A DNA stretch of 64,000 nt. Origin: a virus. The DNA lies in IMG/VR virus record IMGVR_UViG_3300017757_000002, positions 1 to 64,000 of that record. One strand, given 5' to 3'. Position 1 is the stretch's first letter, and each line of letters begins with the position of its first letter. Below are positions 39,559-48,083 of the stretch, piece after piece. The notes under the pieces were generated by a model that worked only from the letters and a program-made list of their open reading frames with translations, was not told the origin of the DNA and ran no database searches. Made by a program: the position numbers and the translations under genes.

Positions 39559-41394
39559 TTAAGAGTATAAAATCCATAAATCACCAACCGCTCCATCACC
39601 ACCTGTAGGTGCCGATGTCGATTGATATACATTCCTTGCTGTACCACCACTGTTTGATGCGTTTGTTATAGTCAATGCACCAGTGTTAACTGCACTTGGT
39701 GTGATTGTCAAGTTACCTGTTGAAGCACCTGTAAAGGAACCTGTACCAAATGTTACTGCATCTGCACTCTCGTCCCAACCAATGAATACATTGTCTGAAC
39801 TTCCTCTTTCGATAACAAAACCAGCGTCATTTGCTGGTGAACCTGATGTTCCATTTCCTAGTTCTATCAATGCATCTGCAATTACAGAGTTTGTTGATGA
39901 TACTGTAGTAGTTGTTCCGTTAACTGTTAAGTCACCTGAAAGTGTTAAGTTTGCAAATTGAACATTACTTGATGTTGCAACTGCTTGACCGATACTTACT
40001 TCACCTGAACTAATTCCAATACCAGTTCCAGCAGTTATATGAGTTCTTACTTCTGATGCACTTGGGCCTGTATATGTGATAACACCTGTAGAGTTATTGT
40101 ATGCAAGTGAACCATCTCCACCTGAATCGGTTACTGATATAGCACCTCTTGCATCTGAGTCTGCATATGCAGCCGAACCAGCAAGTGTTAATGTACCCGC
40201 TGCATCATCATAAGTTGATGTGATATTTGAACCACCAACTATTAATGCATTAACTCTATCATCAATTCTTTCGTTTGTTAGATATAAGTTTGTTGAACCT
40301 TCTGTTAATGCATCGGTGTCTGCAAGAACTGTTCCACCTAATGAAGTAGAACTTCCAGCAATTGTGATTGCTGAATTTGCAAGTTTTGCGTTTGCAATTG
40401 AACCTGCTAACATTGCATTTGTAACACCACCAGCTTTGACTCGTAGTGAATCTGAACTTGTTTCTATTGAACTGTCATCTACATTTACTGCAAATGCACC
40501 ACTTGATGCACTTAGTCCGTCTCCAGCTTGCATCGTTGCAAGGTCTGCGATTGCTTCTTTCTTAGATGAACCATCTCCAGCATCGATAATTGCAATACTA
40601 TCTGTCGCAGGGTCTACCACTGCAGCTGTTAGTTCACTTAAATCTAATGCAAGTGATACCGCTCCAGTTGCACCACCACCTGAGAGACCGTCTCCAGCAG
40701 TAACACCTGTAATGTCACCAGCATATCCTAATGTGACTGTCTGTCCCATACCACTATGAGCAGAACAGTATGTGTATAATGTGTCGTTACTTTCTTGGTC
40801 AAATGCAACTTCTGTGTATGCACCCGCCGAGCCTGGTGTTCCGACTTTGTTGTATATTAGATAACCATCAGATATTTCTGCACCACTGTTGTGGGTTCCA
40901 TCTGAGGTTTCTGAAAATCTTAATGGATGGTTTGCGTTTGAACTGTCTGATTGATCGAACCTATAAACTATGTTAGGCATCAATCTAACTGCAACACCAC
41001 CTGATGTATTTCCATCCATTGCATATTTGTTACCACTATCACTGACTACTGTTACAGCGACTTTATGGTAAAATGGTGCAGTTGAGTTTGTTAATTCTTG
41101 TTCTACATTTAATGTGACTGTACCTGATGTACCACCACCACTTAAGTTTGTACCAGCAACAACTCCTTCGATGTCTCCTGTTTCTGCATCTCTTGTTACT
41201 GTTAATGTACCTGCTGAATCGTCATATGCTAATGAGATTCCCGAACCTGCGGTCATTAGAGTATTTACTTGATCGTCAATTGCTTCTTTAGCTGCAGTTC
41301 CGAAAGCTGCATTTGTTAAGTCACCTGAACTATCGATTACCTCAGTAGTACCTACCGTTAAACCGTTCTTGATTTTAAAATTCTGTGCAGCCAC
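39559..41394 (-). CDS. Tail fibre protein with cupredoxin-like domain
   Basis: 611 residues, starting at GTG 41394 (the GTG overlaps the preceding TAG). The N-terminus NFKIKNGLTVGTTEVIDSSG is a fibre module shared with 41394-41627. Residues about 110-222 form a cupredoxin-like domain with NHPLRFS (H156), YCSAHSGMG (C210, H213, M216), the full type 1 copper ligand set with amicyanin-like C-x2-H-x2-M spacing. The rest is Gly/Ser/Thr-rich beta repeats (ANLTLSGDLTVNGTTTTVSS) ending APTGGDGAVGDLWILYS. Copper binding is inference. Confidence 0.85.
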   Translation of the reverse strand: MAAQNFKIKNGLTVGTTEVIDSSGDLTNAAFGTAAKEAIDDQVNTLMTAGSGISLAYDDSAGTLTVTRDAETGDIEGVVAGTNLSGGGTSGTVTLNVEQELTNSTAPFYHKVAVTVVSDSGNKYAMDGNTSGGVAVRLMPNIVYRFDQSDSSNANHPLRFSETSDGTHNSGAEISDGYLIYNKVGTPGSAGAYTEVAFDQESNDTLYTYCSAHSGMGQTVTLGYAGDITGVTAGDGLSGGGATGAVSLALDLSELTAAVVDPATDSIAIIDAGDGSSKKEAIADLATMQAGDGLSASSGAFAVNVDDSSIETSSDSLRVKAGGVTNAMLAGSIANAKLANSAITIAGSSTSLGGTVLADTDALTEGSTNLYLTNERIDDRVNALIVGGSNITSTYDDAAGTLTLAGSAAYADSDARGAISVTDSGGDGSLAYNNSTGVITYTGPSASEVRTHITAGTGIGISSGEVSIGQAVATSSNVQFANLTLSGDLTVNGTTTTVSSTNSVIADALIELGNGTSGSPANDAGFVIERGSSDNVFIGWDESADAVTFGTGSFTGASTGNLTITPSAVNTGALTITNASNSGGTARNVYQSTSAPTGGDGAVGDLWILYS

Positions 41395-41627
41395 TAGAAT
41401 GTTCCTCCATCTATTGTAGCATTATTAATTGTCTTTGCCGAGCCGGAATCTGCTAGATGGTTATTCACACGGGTTGTAGTAAAAAATGTATTAGACGAAC
41501 CTTCTGTTATATCGTCTGAATCGACTGCCGTAAGAGCAGATGCTACAACTTTCCCACTTGAATTTATCACCTCACTAGAACCACTGTTAATTCCATACTC
41601 TACTCTGAAATTTTTTGTATCTGCCAT
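41394..41627 (-). CDS. Short fibre-module protein ending DGGTF
   Basis: A 77-residue protein homologous to the fibre N-terminal module (NFRVEYGINSGSSEVINSSG), then TEGSSNTFFTTTRVNNHL. It ends TIDGGTF, a terminus shared with the 43029-44495 and 44646-44864 proteins. The stop overlaps the next GTG start. The ATG has GGAGAA upstream. Confidence 0.8.
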   Translation of the reverse strand: MADTKNFRVEYGINSGSSEVINSSGKVVASALTAVDSDDITEGSSNTFFTTTRVNNHLADSGSAKTINNATIDGGTF

Positions 41628-41670
41628 GTTTCTCCGTGTCCTAAATTGAATTGTTTAGAATGTATAAGTT

Positions 41671-41678
41671 TATTTATG
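41671..41678 (-). promoter_or_regulatory. Possible late promoter CATAAATA
   Basis: Variant late octamer about 44 nt before the ATG at 41627, downstream of the UUCG hairpin. The leader contains GGAGAA. Confidence 0.5.
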
Positions 41679-41709
41679 AGATCGAGGGCCGTACCCGAAT
41701 GATAAAATA

Positions 41710-41736
41710 AAAGAAAATGGGGCCGAAGCCCCATTT
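41710..41736 (-). terminator. Terminator with UUCG loop
   Basis: Minus strand AAATGGGGC-TTCG-GCCCCATTT, followed by TCTTTTATTTT. It is a strong intrinsic terminator 20 nt after the 41756-42166 gene. Confidence 0.9.
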
Positions 41737-41755
41737 AATTTGGTTTGAAGTTCTC

Positions 41756-42166
41756 TTACGCTTCTACCAGTGTACGGTCATACTTGATTGTAGTCGTAGT
41801 AGCCGAAGCTGGTGTACACCTAAGTCTAACATTGTCACCATTGATGTCTGCATCAAATGATGCAAGTGTCGCATCTTGCAATACTCCATATTGAGTTAAT
41901 GATACTGTGGTTCCGTCATGAATCAACATAATTTCCGTTGAATGGAAATCTGTTCCTTTAGACATTGCAACGATGTATCTTGCAGCCCTAAAGCTTGCAT
42001 GAGCAAAGGTATCAAGATTGAAAACATCGGTAGAGGATTTGCTTGTAGCATCCCTCTTTTTATGTTTATCTTGAGTTGCTTTACTTGTTTTGATTACATC
42101 ATCCGTAGAATCATATTCAATATGACGAATGAGTTCTGCAAGTTTGAATGATTTACTTATAGCCAT
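41756..42166 (-). CDS. Small virion structural protein
   Basis: 136 residues. The C-terminal 75 residues (ARYIVAMSKGTDFHSTEIML, IHDGTTVSLTQYGVL, NGDNVRLRCTPASATTTT) align by eye with the end of the upstream 42178-43002 protein, showing an ancient duplication. The N-terminal third is charged. It lies between two fibre genes and is followed by a strong terminator. Confidence 0.8.
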   Translation of the reverse strand: MAISKSFKLAELIRHIEYDSTDDVIKTSKATQDKHKKRDATSKSSTDVFNLDTFAHASFRAARYIVAMSKGTDFHSTEIMLIHDGTTVSLTQYGVLQDATLASFDADINGDNVRLRCTPASATTTTIKYDRTLVEA

Positions 42167-42177
42167 TACTCATCCTC

Positions 42178-43002
42178 CTATGAATGTCTAATTTGGAATG
42201 TATCTATCGTTGTATTTGTATTGGCTGGTGTTACGAGAAGTCTCATATTACCTGAGTCAATATCACTATCTAAAGTGAACAACGAACTGTTCGAAAACAC
42301 ATCACCGTATTGAACGAAATATGAATTTGAACCATTGTTGATTAATAAAACCTCTGCAGCGTGAGTGCCTGCAGAAGCATGAGTTGCACATATCACATAC
42401 TTGATTGCTTTATTTGCAATCCCGTTAGATGAAAGCACTTGATCAGCCGTTGTAGCAGTTAATGCCGATGCCGTGTAGTATCCTTGTACCAAGTCTGCAC
42501 TTGTATATGCAAGAACTTGTACGACATCACCACTTATCGCATTTGCAGCCAAAGTGATAGTTGTGGAGTTAGTGGTTGTATAGTCTGTTCCACCATCAAT
42601 CAGTTTTACACCATTTAGATAAACTTGCTCTGAACCTGCTGTGTAGGATAAAGAGTTTGAGTCATCATCATTACCAGTAATAGCAGTTGTATTACCTGAT
42701 ATTGTGTATGTAAAACTTGATAGTCCTGTACCACCAACGGTTGAGAACGATAAAGTTCCCGAACCATTTGTGATTAGGGCTTGATTTGCTGAACCATCAC
42801 TTGTAGGAAATGTGATTGCATCATTGATTGTTAGAGAAGCTGGGACTGAACCGACTTCCACAATTGCAGCCGACCCATCATTTTTCTCCGTGTAAACACG
42901 ACCATGATAGGTATTAATTGCAATCTCGCCTAGGGCAAGATCACTGACTACGGGAAGATCGTTCTGAGTCGAACTTCGTTTGAATTTAATCTCTGTTGCC
43001 AT
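42178..43002 (-). CDS. Tail fibre/structural protein
   Basis: 274 residues. The N-terminal TEIKFKRSSTQNDLPVVSDL, ALGEIAINTYHGRVYTEKND is the tail-fibre attachment-type module common in phage fibres. A middle Thr/Ser/Gly-rich region follows, with the structural domain shared with 41756-42166 at the end (KYVICATHASAGTHAAEVLL). The ATG has AGGAGG upstream. Confidence 0.82.
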   Translation of the reverse strand: MATEIKFKRSSTQNDLPVVSDLALGEIAINTYHGRVYTEKNDGSAAIVEVGSVPASLTINDAITFPTSDGSANQALITNGSGTLSFSTVGGTGLSSFTYTISGNTTAITGNDDDSNSLSYTAGSEQVYLNGVKLIDGGTDYTTTNSTTITLAANAISGDVVQVLAYTSADLVQGYYTASALTATTADQVLSSNGIANKAIKYVICATHASAGTHAAEVLLINNGSNSYFVQYGDVFSNSSLFTLDSDIDSGNMRLLVTPANTNTTIDTFQIRHS

Positions 43003-43028
43003 CGGTATCTCCTCCTAAAGATGATTAA

Positions 43029-44495
43029 TTAAAATGTACCACCATCTATAGCAGTGATTGTGACTGCACCACTTGAAACTGTGAAGTTTGCAGAAGCAAA
43101 ACTTGCAATACCCTTATTAGAGTCAGTTGCATCTTCTCCAGCTATTGTGATACTTCCATCCGCATTAGTCACATCGATACCTTCACCAGCAGTTAGGGTT
43201 CCAGCTGCAAAGTCACCGTTAGTACCGTGACCAATTAACACCTGACCTGCTGTTGGAGCAGACCCGTCTACTGAGGTTATAGACCCTGAAAGAGCAAGAC
43301 CAGTTGCTTCTAATCCACCGAACACAGCACTTAATGCTGTTCCTGAGAATGTTGAAGAACTATCTGTTGCAGCTCCTACAGCAATGAATTTACCAGTTGA
43401 ATCATCGAAACCGAAGAAACCAACTTTGGCACCTGAACTGTTGTATTTAAATTTAATACCACGGTCTAGGTTATCATCTGAACTGTCATCACCGATTTCA
43501 AATACTGGGTCAGCAATAGAAACAGTAGTAGAGTTAACTGTAGTAGTTGTACCACTTACTGTTAAGTTACCAGCAATAGTCACATTATCGGGTAAACCGA
43601 CTGTGATTGTATTACCTGAACCTGCTGTCTCAATTTCGTTAGTAGTACCAACGATTGAAAGGGTTTCTGAGTCTAAATCGATTGACAATGCACCACCTGT
43701 GTCACCTTGGAAATCAAGGTCTTGGGCAGTTACCTGTGTATCGACATAATCTTTAATTGCAGCTGAAGTTGCGATTGTTGTATCGTTGTCGTTAGACCCA
43801 ATACCTTCTGACTCTATTACTAGAGTTGCAGCTGCAATCGAACCAATAACAACTGCACTTGCAGCTAGTTGGTCTGCACCAACCGCGTCATCTGCAATCA
43901 TTGCTTGTTCTACTGCGTCATTTGCAATAGTTAATGCACCGTTAGATGCGAGAGTTGCGTCTCCTGAGATACTAACATTATCAAATGAATCCGAACCGTC
44001 ATGGACAAGAACTTGTCCTGAACTTGGGCCAGAAATATTTGTATCTGTTGCACCAGCAAGAGTCGATGTTGTTGAAGTAAATGATAGGGTTCCACTTCCG
44101 TCTGTTGCTAAAACTTGGTTTGCACTTCCATCTGAGCCTGGCATTGTCCATGTTACATTTGAAGTCACCGCGTTTGGTGCTTTCAAAGCTACATAGTTTG
44201 AACCATTATCAGTGTCTTCCATAAGTTGTAATGAACCACCTGTAGAAGACCCGTTACCGATTTTAAAATCGGCAGGAGTTGCACTCGAACCAGCAAGTAT
44301 ATCAGTATAATACTTACCACCGATTGCGTGAATCAGGGCAGTAGAGTTATCTGAATCTACTGACTCGATATAAAGTTTTGCACCAGCACCCGAATTAGAC
44401 CTATCCTGTACATATGCCAATTCCCCTTCTGCAAGATTACTAACAGATGGAGCCGACAGTCCTGTACTTCGTTTAATCTGAATTACTGTTGACAT
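43029..44495 (-). CDS. Tail fibre protein ending DGGTF
   Basis: 488 residues, low-complexity beta-prone fibre. The N-terminal [28 protein letters not shown] is the fibre attachment module also seen in 42178-43002. [21 protein letters not shown] segment is shared with the 39559 fibre. It ends ITAIDGGTF. The leader has AGGAGG partly inside a palindrome, and a TATAAATA octamer lies 140 nt upstream. Confidence 0.85.
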   Translation of the reverse strand: MSTVIQIKRSTGLSAPSVSNLAEGELAYVQDRSNSGAGAKLYIESVDSDNSTALIHAIGGKYYTDILAGSSATPADFKIGNGSSTGGSLQLMEDTDNGSNYVALKAPNAVTSNVTWTMPGSDGSANQVLATDGSGTLSFTSTTSTLAGATDTNISGPSSGQVLVHDGSDSFDNVSISGDATLASNGALTIANDAVEQAMIADDAVGADQLAASAVVIGSIAAATLVIESEGIGSNDNDTTIATSAAIKDYVDTQVTAQDLDFQGDTGGALSIDLDSETLSIVGTTNEIETAGSGNTITVGLPDNVTIAGNLTVSGTTTTVNSTTVSIADPVFEIGDDSSDDNLDRGIKFKYNSSGAKVGFFGFDDSTGKFIAVGAATDSSSTFSGTALSAVFGGLEATGLALSGSITSVDGSAPTAGQVLIGHGTNGDFAAGTLTAGEGIDVTNADGSITIAGEDATDSNKGIASFASANFTVSSGAVTITAIDGGTF

Positions 44496-44645
44496 TTTGT
44501 ATTCCTCCTAGGAATATTATATTTGTTTAATTAAAAGCTTTTATTCTCTTCACTGTCCGAGAAAGATACATCATTAATCAGTCCACTCACTATGTGGGTC
44601 GTGACTCACTGAATGTCACCTTGATTGGTATAAGTATTTATACGA
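44496..44645 (-). promoter_or_regulatory. Long leader with TATAAATA and a palindromic ribosome site
   Basis: TATAAATA (44642-44635) would start a leader of about 134 nt for the 43029-44495 fibre gene. Near the gene, ATTCC-TAGGA-GGAAT could fold and cover the AGGAGG site, a possible translational control. No frame of note is seen here. Confidence 0.5.
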
Positions 44646-44864
44646 TTAGAATGTTCCGCCGTCTAAAACATTGGTGGTTTCCCACTTGTCTGTAGAAGCG
44701 TTGTATTGAAGAACCCCGTTGTCTGTTTCTGATGCGTTTACATCTGAGAGTTCATTGATTGACTTTGCAGAAATATCAGCTTGCACTGTAGTAGAGTTAC
44801 CAATTGCAACCTGTTTTGCTCTGATTGAATTTCCTTGTAGAACTCTTGCCTTAATGTTTGCCAT
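44646..44864 (-). CDS. Short fibre-module protein ending DGGTF
   Basis: 72 residues: ANIKARVLQGNSIRAKQVAI, AKSINELSDVNA, then DKWETTNVLDGGTF. The SINELSDV element also occurs in other fibres (SINALSDV in 46667-47887). Likely a small fibre or connector module. The gap to the gene above is 2 nt. Confidence 0.78.
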   Translation of the reverse strand: MANIKARVLQGNSIRAKQVAIGNSTTVQADISAKSINELSDVNASETDNGVLQYNASTDKWETTNVLDGGTF

Positions 44865-44866
44865 GA

Positions 44867-45202
44867 TTACCTCGTTACGCCTGGTGTAAGTATTGCTTGT
44901 CCTTCAACAACTCGGGTTGTTTCTGATGACGAAGTCTTTGTGATATTTAGGTCATATACATATCTACCACTTTCTAAACCTGTAGTTTGAGTATCGTTTA
45001 GTGATAAAGTTACTTGTCCTTGACTTGCATTAATAGTTGTAGCAAATGTTGCACTGATTGAAGAAGAACCGTATGTTTTTCTCATTTGTGCAGCTGCAGT
45101 GTATCCATTAAGGTCTAAAACCTCACCAGCTGTATCTGTACAGTCTACAGTGATTGCATAGTCTGTTCCTTGATCGATGTATAAATTTGCTATGATTGCC
45201 AT
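44867..45202 (-). CDS. Small structural protein, BppU-N-like
   Basis: 111 residues, beta-rich. It starts NLYIDQGTDYAITVDCTDTA and contains DTQTTGLESGRYVYDLNI and a final VVEGQAILTPGVTR. This pattern resembles the N-terminal domain of phage receptor-binding baseplate proteins (BppU-type), a weak match. It is preceded by GATAAATA 5 nt before the ATG, with no Shine-Dalgarno. Confidence 0.78.
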   Translation of the reverse strand: MAIIANLYIDQGTDYAITVDCTDTAGEVLDLNGYTAAAQMRKTYGSSSISATFATTINASQGQVTLSLNDTQTTGLESGRYVYDLNITKTSSSETTRVVEGQAILTPGVTR

Positions 45203-45207
45203 ATTAC

Positions 45208-45215
45208 TATTTATC
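45208..45215 (-). promoter_or_regulatory. Late promoter GATAAATA
   Basis: GATAAATA, GTAAT, then the ATG at 45202. The predicted +1 is the start codon. Confidence 0.65.
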
Positions 45216-46665
45216 CTTTTAAGAACTGTGCATTAGGCACTGCATCATGTATTTTTTCTGCAGTTCCACTATCATTCACATGAACAGTCTGTGCTTTTTT
45301 AACTGTACCACCATCGTTTACAAAGACACCTTTAACTTTTGCAAGAGGCCCGATGGGTCTTGTAGTTGAATAATTCACCTGATATGTGAAAGGTGATCTA
45401 TGATCGTAAGTGTAAGTATAACCTTCCTGATATGTACTAGGTGATCTTGCATCTGCAATATAAGGTTGTTGTGCATTCACTGGATGTGGATAAGTGAATG
45501 GACTTTGTTTATCCCTAATTGTAGGTTGTTGTGCATCTGCAGTATAAGGATATGCTTGTTGTATATTACTAGGTTGTCTATAATCGTAAGTGAAAGGATT
45601 CCTTGCATTCCTCTCATTACTCTCCTGTGCATTTGCAATATAAGGATATGGTTGTTGTATATCTCTAATATTGGGTTGTTGTGCATTCACATCTGTCCTA
45701 GGATATGTAAACGGTGATCTATGATCGTAAGCAACCTGTCTAATATGTTGATAGATAGATGGTTGTTGTAAGGGTTGTCTATAAGGTTGTCTTGCATTAC
45801 CAACATTAGACAATGAAATACTAGGTTGTCTATATGGACTTCGTGATGAAACAGGCTGTCTTGCTGGTTGATTGGTTACTGGCTGCCTGTAAGGAAAAGG
45901 TTCACCAATCTGTTGGTTCCATACAGTAGCATGGGTTTGACCTGTAACTGTAAATGGACTCTGTGAACTTACTGGTTGTTGTTTACTGGTCTGCACATTA
46001 GATGCATTTGCTTGAAACGCATATGTTTGTGGTGTTATATACGGCCCTTGAACTTGAGTAGATTGAGGTTGTCTAAAATTCAACCATGAATTCAACTCAG
46101 GTTCATAGTTGGAAAAGGGTTGTTGGTTAGAACCTATGTACGGCCCTTGAACACCAACTTGTCTATTACCAATATGAGGTTCTTGTATAGGAGTTCGAGC
46201 ATCAACTGTATATGATGTTTGTCTATTTACATTTACATCATTGTAAGACTGTTGTTTAATAGTCGGTTGTTGTTTATTCGCTTGGAACTGATATGTACTA
46301 GGTGACTGATGTTGATATGTAAATGGCGATTGACCTTGTCTATTATATGTAAACGGACTTTGTACCTGATATATGGCTGGTTGTTGTCCATCTCTAATTG
46401 TTGGATGTTGATATGTAAATGGAGATCGACCTTGTCTAATATATGTAAACGGAGATCGATGATCGTAAATTACAGGTTGTCTAGCATTTTTCTGATCTTG
46501 ATATGTAAAAGGTTGTCTGTTCTGATAAGTGAACGGACTCTGAGCATTTGCTGGATATGTTCCATCAATGTTCCTGATAACTGGTTGTTGAGCGTTTGCT
46601 GGTACTTGACCCTGATAGGGTTGTTGAAAAGTCGACCCTGTGTTTATATAAATTTCGTCAGCCAT
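45211..46665 (-). CDS. Pro/Phe/Thr/Tyr repeat protein C
   Basis: 484 residues. Most of the protein is the same repeat vocabulary as proteins A and B (QSPFTYNRQG, YDHRSPFTY, QQPYPYIANA, RQPYRQP). The C-terminal 50 residues are different: VKGVFVNDGGTVKKAQTVHV, NDSGTAEKIHD, a pair of the modules seen at the N-terminus of protein B in related form. It lies next to fibre genes, about 2 nt after the 46667-47887 gene. Function unknown; a fibrous virion part is inferred. Confidence 0.8.
   Translation of the reverse strand: MADEIYINTGSTFQQPYQGQVPANAQQPVIRNIDGTYPANAQSPFTYQNRQPFTYQDQKNARQPVIYDHRSPFTYIRQGRSPFTYQHPTIRDGQQPAIYQVQSPFTYNRQGQSPFTYQHQSPSTYQFQANKQQPTIKQQSYNDVNVNRQTSYTVDARTPIQEPHIGNRQVGVQGPYIGSNQQPFSNYEPELNSWLNFRQPQSTQVQGPYITPQTYAFQANASNVQTSKQQPVSSQSPFTVTGQTHATVWNQQIGEPFPYRQPVTNQPARQPVSSRSPYRQPSISLSNVGNARQPYRQPLQQPSIYQHIRQVAYDHRSPFTYPRTDVNAQQPNIRDIQQPYPYIANAQESNERNARNPFTYDYRQPSNIQQAYPYTADAQQPTIRDKQSPFTYPHPVNAQQPYIADARSPSTYQEGYTYTYDHRSPFTYQVNYSTTRPIGPLAKVKGVFVNDGGTVKKAQTVHVNDSGTAEKIHDAVPNAQFLKG
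45360..46610 (-). repeat. Repeat tract in protein C
   Basis: Imperfect coding repeats of about 8-10 residues with the words RSPFTY, QSPFTY, RQPxx and QQPxI. The tract is less regular than in protein A but clearly of the same family. Confidence 0.7.
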
Positions 46666-46666
46666 A

Positions 46667-47887
46667 TCATACTACAAACCATAGGTGTCCAGTTGCAGTA
46701 GAACCGACACCACTAGGTGCAGAAGATACGATCTCATAATCTAGTTCAACTGAATCACTATTGATTTCTATCCCGTTGGAAGTGTTAACAGCAAATACCC
46801 CTGATGATGCGTTGTATGCAAGACCATCTCCACCTGAGACGGCATTTCTTGCATTAGTATCACTGTATTGAGAAGCTGCAGAAAAAGACATTGTATTCGC
46901 AGCATCATCGTAAGTAACAGTAATATTACTGTGAGTTCCAGCTGCGATCATTGCAGCCACAGTATCCTGTGCATCTTCGTTTGTATAAGTTGCAGCTGCA
47001 TTTTGGTTTTCAAATTTACTACTTGATGTATTGTATACAAGTACCTGACCATTTGCTGGAGAGTCTAATGCAACATCACTCAATGCATTTATACTATGAG
47101 CACTAATAGAATTTGTTGTTCCTGAACTTCCTGATACATCACCTGTGACATTTCCTGTGACATCACCTGTTAAATTTCCTACTAATGCAGTAGAAGTTAT
47201 TGAACTAAATCCTGTTCCAACTCCACCAGTAAATTGTGCAGTACCATCAGATACAATTGGGAATTGTACTTTCTTTCCAGCTACTCCTGAGATTAAATCA
47301 TCTTCTGCAAAAGTTTTACCTGCCAGTTGTAAAGTATATCCTGACTCTAAGACTGTTGTTCTTGAGGTACTATCACCATTAAGAATAACACCATTGGAGT
47401 TAATATTGTAAATTGTGTTTTGAGCAGTTTCTGTAAACTGACCACCACCAGCACCACCGACACCACTTTGTGTACCAACTACTGAACCTGTAAAGGTGTA
47501 GATTGTAATAATGTCACCAGCAGATGCACCTGAGTTTAAAGTAATTGCACCATACTCACCATTACTTAATGACCCAAGGTTAAAATCGTTACCTTCTATA
47601 AGTAGAGCAGAATTTTTAAATACTTGGTATCTACCTGTTCTAATCCTTACAGTCTTACTGTCACTTTCGTGTGATGAGTTAAAAGTTGTCTGAGAACCAG
47701 TTGCAGTAAAAGTAAACGAGTCGAAATAGAAAGTCTTTGCTTCTAATTCGTTAATTGCATCGACTATATTTCCTTGATTTGAAATATTACCACTAAGGCC
47801 TGATAGTGTCCCTACATCCGCTGCAAGTCCATTATAATTACTTCTAAACTCTTCTAAAGTTTGATTTCTGTTTACTGTTCTAGCCAT
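46667..47887 (-). CDS. Tail fibre protein
   Basis: 406 residues. The N-terminal ARTVNRNQTLEEFRSNYNGL, AADVGTLSGLSG and NIVDAINELEAKTFYF, form a fibre base module; the rest is Gly/Ser/Thr/Asn-rich (GNLTGDVTGNVTGDVSGSSG), with SINALSDVAL and TYTNEDAQDTVAAMIAAGTH, and it ends GVGSTATGHLWFVV. It overlaps the upstream small gene by 8 nt. Role: host contact or fibre shaft, by composition and context. Confidence 0.87.
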   Translation of the reverse strand: MARTVNRNQTLEEFRSNYNGLAADVGTLSGLSGNISNQGNIVDAINELEAKTFYFDSFTFTATGSQTTFNSSHESDSKTVRIRTGRYQVFKNSALLIEGNDFNLGSLSNGEYGAITLNSGASAGDIITIYTFTGSVVGTQSGVGGAGGGQFTETAQNTIYNINSNGVILNGDSTSRTTVLESGYTLQLAGKTFAEDDLISGVAGKKVQFPIVSDGTAQFTGGVGTGFSSITSTALVGNLTGDVTGNVTGDVSGSSGTTNSISAHSINALSDVALDSPANGQVLVYNTSSSKFENQNAAATYTNEDAQDTVAAMIAAGTHSNITVTYDDAANTMSFSAASQYSDTNARNAVSGGDGLAYNASSGVFAVNTSNGIEINSDSVELDYEIVSSAPSGVGSTATGHLWFVV

Positions 47888-48083
47888 TGTTATTAATTAA
47901 TTCCTTTAATAGTCCTTTGATCTCTGTTACTTCTTGTCTTAAACTATTTATCTCATCTCTCTGAGTTCTTAACATTTGTCTTCGCCTCATAGTGAGTCTA
48001 TATTGTTCAACATCCGTATTAATAATTGCATGAGACTCTTCGTCTCTTATCAAATGTGTATGTCCTTCTACCTTAATACCCAT
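47880..48083 (-). CDS. Small coiled-coil virion protein
   Basis: From the ATG at 48083, which overlaps the previous stop as TAATG, this is 67 residues: GIKVEGHTHLIRDEESHAII, NTDVEQYRLTMRRR, then a coiled coil (EINSLRQEVTEIKGLLKELI). A small protein of this shape commonly accompanies marine T4-like baseplate genes. An ATG farther upstream (48131) would extend it into the preceding gene and is not preferred. Confidence 0.78.
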   Translation of the reverse strand: MGIKVEGHTHLIRDEESHAIINTDVEQYRLTMRRRQMLRTQRDEINSLRQEVTEIKGLLKELINNNG

